From Phaeoceros laevis (lineage: Eukaryota > Anthocerotophyta > Anthocerotopsida > Notothyladales): DNA of 47,722 nt. The stretch spans positions 230,221-277,942 of the forward strand of contig JBNGIQ010009421.1 in the NCBI GenBank assembly GCA_049999765.1. The letters are read 5' to 3'. This document shows positions 43,801 through 47,722 of the stretch, piece by piece. Positions within the stretch are counted from its first letter, which is position 1. The number at the start of each line of letters is the position of its first letter. The notes below the pieces were generated by a model. The model searched no databases. It was not told the DNA's origin and saw nothing but the letters and a program-made list of their open reading frames with translations. The translations under genes and the position numbers were made by a program.

Positions 43801-46624
43801 AATACCAACAGGTCGTGAGTGGCACCCAGCTGTAGAATGACTGCAAGAAACAACTGATAAAAAGACAAATGTGCAAACACTTGCCTGGCCAAAGGATGCT
43901 GCAGCCACCGGCTTATCAGATAGGTTTGAGAACACCTCAGTCACAGGTCTTCCCAGTTCTGCCTCAAGAATGGCAATTGCATCTTCCGTGGGGAATGGAG
44001 GCAATCGGTCTTGAAGCTCGGAGAGCACCTACAGATAATGTAGGAGGAGAGACAGCATCAGATTAACAGGAGAAAAACAGCTTCCAGAGTTGCTCGACTG
44101 CATGATTTCTCAACACATATGTAAGCACCTTTGCAGTGGCCGGTCCAATCAAATCAGGCCTTGCCGAAAGTGACTGTGCCACTGTGCAACACAACTAGGT
44201 GTTACAAAACTTGCAAAGCAAACATGGAACTTCGGAAATAACTGTAGAACTTCATGTAAGAAAAACAACCATGGAAAAAAACCTTTGATAAAAGTTGGAC
44301 CCAGCCTTAGAAGAGTTTGCTTCAATACTGTGGCACTCTTCATTGTGGCTTTAGCATCATCCTCCTCTAGGACTGCTTCTCCCAGACTTGATGCAGTTGC
44401 TCTCTCTACCATCAACTGAAGAGCCACATATCCAAAAGCGGCAGAGACCTATGCATACATAATAAACAAGTTTCACTTTCACAACAAGTTGACAGAACCA
44501 ACGCACCTCTATGCAAGTAGGGGACACTCGGGAATGATTGCTAGGTCAGGAAACACTTCACACAACATGAAATCTTTGAGACCAGACCTCCTATTTTACG
44601 CAAAATAGCTCAAATGCAGAAGCCTCAGCAGCCCACCCAAAAATCACCAATTCATTCAACCGCAGACCCCTAACCTCAAATAGACGGAACAAAAGCAGAT
44701 GTGGTCTCAAAGTAAAATATCTCGCCACTTGCTCAGAATCATACGTATCCTGCAGGGGAGCCAACCACAGAGAACACCACTTTCGTGTCACACCCACGTA
44801 GTTTTGTAGAGCTTGAATATCTGCAGCGAGAAGTTCTCCACCAGAAAGTCCTGAGGAAGACAATAAGTCAGCACTTGGATATTTTCTAGAGTAAACTAGC
44901 GGCTGTCTAGCAGAAGTACAGAGCTGGTCTAGACCCACATGTAGGAAATAAAATCGGCAGGACGCTAGCCCAAAATGAAGTGACCAGTCACAGCTGTTTA
45001 CATTGATCAATGAGCACGACCTATATACTGCTCAGTATTCCGGCACGCCGCTTCACTGCAAGCAATCTTGTGTGATTTAGGAGTGTTTATGCAGAGCAAA
45101 CACAATCTAGTTTCTGTGACAACAGGCAGCTTCAAAGTGGCCAATTCTCACTAACCTGGGTACCAAGGCTGAGGCCAGGAGGGAACTGATACAGTTGGAA
45201 CAGCAGAAACCTCTGTCTGCTTCAAGCGGAGCAGATCTCCAACAGCTTGCCTCATACCTGGGACTACAACCTCTGATACCCAGCTTATTCCTTCAAGAAT
45301 AACCTTCCTATCGTTTTCCAGCAACTTGGTGATGTTTGTCCCCTGTTGCACCATGGCTGATCTGTCTTGAGGACTGCGTGAGACTTTTTCAAAACCCTGT
45401 TTACTCCCTACATTATTATCATGATTGAACAGTTCCTTCCGTAGTGATCCTTGCTTGCTAGTCAAGCTCTTCCTCCGCTGTAAATTTCCAGCTGCTTCAG
45501 TCACAGCATTTTCCCAAGTCAGACTTGCTTCATTCTGCATCGCATTGGCTGAGGCATTTTCCAAACTCTCAAAGGCTGCACCGACTTGAGATGTGAAAGC
45601 AATGTACTTTTCACGGAGGTTATTTGCAGTCTCTGCAACCGCAGCCCCCAACGCCCTGGCCACAGTTGAGGTAGTAGTTCCAGGATTTAAAGAAGAAAAA
45701 CCATCCTCCTCTTGGCTCTCATTTCGCTGAACTAGTGTAACATTCTTGGAAGCCGTCTTGTTAAGAACCGTGTCACTGCTCGGATGTTCTTCTTCCAGCA
45801 TCAAATTACTATCAGAATTGCTTCTGACAAACTTAAAGACCAAACTATCTTCAGGGTTCTGCAAACGCCTTTTCCCCTTTGAAGAATTCTTTCGTTGCTC
45901 CAAACGAACTGGTTTTCCCTCCGCAAAAAGGCTGCTTAAGGTGGACGCATCTACTTTAGCACGCTCTTCAATAAGCACTCCATCTGGCATATTTCCAAAA
46001 CATGGACTATTGTTGAGAAGCTGGAATTGGGAAAAATGCATCATAGATGTTGTATTGCTAGGTGCCCTACACAAAAACAACAGGCCGTTAGAACTTACTA
46101 GGCAGTTTCCATGCAGACTCGTCCAGACGTCGTCGCAGGCTCTGCCCATTTTTCCAGTCACCCGTATCGTAGTCCAGCCCTACACCACCAAGTTCTACCA
46201 AAGCTTCACGGGCTGATCCCAACGCTGACCGGGTTCTTGATTTTATTTCCGGAGTAGCCCCAGATACCAGAGGTTTCACATCAGGCTCTGACCAGGGAAC
46301 AGAGGAATGAGCAACGCTGGGAGGCACCCCTCCTGAACGACGAGCAACCTGCACGGAGTACCCAGACTGCCTTAAACTTTTTCCACTGCTGCCGTTTCCT
46401 CTCCCTGCCTGCGACAAATGAGATGCTCCGTGCAACCCAGGTCTTGGAATGTTGGCCTTGTTTTTCACTGATTTTAAACGCCGGTGCCACGCAGAGCTCT
46501 GGGAGCACATTCCCGGGGCCGCCTGCACATTCATGTCTACTTTCTTGCAGACCGGAGTCTGCACAGGTGAAAACCCCACGAAGCTGCTCACTTGAGCCAG
46601 CGAAGCGAAATTGAAATTCCACAT
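40842..46624 (-). CDS. ABC1-like atypical kinase (ABC1K), organelle-type, with C-terminal membrane segment
   Basis: Long multi-exon gene. The first exon starts at 46624 (MWNFNFASLAQVSS). Its junction to the next exon, which runs to 45156, is unresolved; later exons join in frame (44675-44850, 44283-44448, 44129-44181, 43885-44028, then from 43714). Kinase motifs: PTFIKVAQSLSARPDLIG (the KxGQ element reads KVAQ), the Ala-rich loop AAASFGQ, EVAVKVQRPG with the Lys, GELDYCLEAANAKKF, HADPHPGN, and FLDFGL formed across a splice. The long N-terminus (~280 residues) is low-complexity and Ser-rich, possibly with a transit peptide. The last exon (40842-41330) ends in a hydrophobic helix (WTCTTMVCFAVAVALYKVV). 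ABC1 kinases regulate prenyl-lipid metabolism in plastids or mitochondria. The KVAQ form and general layout recall the Arabidopsis At2g39190 subgroup, from memory only. One intron uses a GC donor. Confidence 0.88.
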
Positions 46625-47722
46625 CCTGCTAGCTGTTTCTTGCTAGTCTCGCACAACTCAGAGTCCCAAATGAGCTGCTCCATAGTGCTGCCATGAATTG
46701 CCACATTGCAAAATTCCAGGTTAGCTCGAGACACAAATACATAGTAAGAACTTAATCACAGCTTCAAATGCATCAAAACCTTAACCCAAACAACGGAACC
46801 AGCCCCAGCGACTCGCACATAACAGACCAGCCAAGCCATTGCTTCAACCAGTAACAAAGACGGCAGACGCAATGCCAATGCACCACGAACGAGGAACGTA
46901 TCCGACGACTCAAACGTCTCAAACAAGCGTCTCAAATGTCTCAAACGGATTCAAAGCAGAGTACTGTGCATACGGCGCCAAAGGAAGCTGCCGGGAATCC
47001 AGGCAAACATATCGAGGCCACCCGACTCGGAGGTCTGCTACAGCAAGTTGAGCAACAAACACCGGGAAACAAGGACTTACCTGCTGGGGACAAGAGCAGC
47101 CATGGCGCGGCAACAGCGCCGCAGACCGGAGATTTGTCAGCAGGCACGCCCTGCACGGATGCCCAAAAGGGAGACGTGCAGGAACCAGAACGATCGTGCG
47201 CGGGCAGCTGACGCTGCGCTGTTTCTATTTTACACCACGGTAAGGCTCTTGTGGCCGCAAATTCCTCCTCGCGAGACCTCGCACCAAGAACATTGTTCGT
47301 CACAGCTCGCTTTTAGAGTGGCCACCGAGACGAGAGGACCGAATTTAGCCAGGTGGGACCTGTCACTTGTGTGACTACTACCGGAAGCAACGAATTGGAG
47401 CACGGTGAAACCGCACGCATAGTAAATGCACTCCGACCCACGTTGAAAAATTCACTTCAAAGTTTCCAATTGTACAAACTACAAAGAATCCCCACCATAG
47501 CTTGGGATTAAAGAATCATGTTTGTAGGGGCAGTGGAATTGATTCATTCATTCGAAGTTTCAAACATCAAAGTGTGGAATTGATTCATTCATTCAAAAGT
47601 AGCTTTGCCAAATTCTCCGGTCACGCTTTTAGGGAAATAATAAACATGATGTACCCTAATGCTAAATCCGTGTGTGCTTGTTATGACACGTGTTATTGTA
47701 AATCGGACATGCTGTAGTGGCG
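46625..47722. other. Intergenic, upstream of the ABC1K gene
   Basis: Contains the ABC1K promoter region and otherwise no supported gene. Overlapping open frames at 46840-47300 on both strands lack recognisable motifs. Short repeated tctcaaa units occur at about 46908-46945. The right end is AT-richer and holds a 21-bp direct repeat. Confidence 0.5.
47533..47594. repeat. 21-bp direct repeat pair
   Basis: The same 21-base sequence, beginning gtggaattgattcattc, occurs at 47533-47553 and 47574-47594 with 20 bases between. Noncoding; may mark a small duplication. Confidence 0.9.

Noticed and set aside
46840-47303. Overlapping open frames on both strands near the right end
   Set aside because: No splice logic, motif or start context; probably chance frames in the ABC1K upstream region.
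1-47722. CRISPR array, operon-like defence system or integrated bacterial segment
   Set aside because: No regularly spaced repeats or bacterial gene packing; nearly all genes are spliced plant genes. The single microbial-type gene has no microbial neighbours.

Overview
This is nuclear DNA of a land plant. The genes have spliced GT-AG introns, mostly about 60-200 nt. Typical plant families are present: a PLS-DYW pentatricopeptide protein, a plasma-membrane P-type H+-ATPase ending in the 14-3-3 type YTV tail, AWPM-19, NDR1/HIN1-like, small-RNA-degrading nuclease, ABC1K and FATTY ACID EXPORT. Short introns, close gene packing, an editing-type DYW protein and a microbial-type terpene synthase together suggest a compact non-seed plant, a Selaginella-like lycophyte or possibly a bryophyte. 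The species is inference. There is a 100-base run of N at 350-449, with AT-rich sequence to its left.

Layout, left to right: an intronless microbial-type terpene synthase (-, 585-1886); an HGSNAT-like acetyltransferase without a clear 5' end (-, 3122-5721); a FAX/TMEM14 protein (+, 6972-7643); an SDN-type exonuclease (-, 7987-10308) with partial tandem copies of its own 5' half beyond its start codon (10311-11330); a broken eL15 ribosomal protein copy (-, 11790-12290); a DYW PPR protein (-, 12499-15014) divergent from an S1/P1 nuclease (+, 15282-16974); a BTB protein (+, 18160-20934); an aspartate/glutamate-type mitochondrial carrier (+, 21441-23271); a 2OG-oxygenase-like protein (-, 24534-26287); SEC20 (+, 27944-29530); the H+-ATPase (+, 30498-35476); an NHL/LEA-2 protein (-, 36218-36961) divergent from the ERV1 sulfhydryl oxidase (+, 37642-39209); AWPM-19 (-, 39488-40332); and an ABC1 kinase (-, 40842-46624).

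For ten genes I rebuilt exons by hand so that all phases close in frame: PPR 801 aa, nuclease 299, BTB 811, carrier 514, oxygenase 528, SEC20 261, H+-ATPase 967, ERV1 267, AWPM-19 174 and, if one anomalous exon is skipped, the SDN nuclease. The genes are mostly unrelated housekeeping functions (RNA editing, small-RNA turnover, ER-Golgi traffic, oxidative folding, proton pumping). They do not form an operon or an obvious metabolic cluster. The most notable points are the terpene synthase, the local fragmentation and duplication around the SDN gene, three GC-AG introns in three unrelated genes, and several altered key residues (DYW tail DHH; oxygenase QAD in place of HxD).
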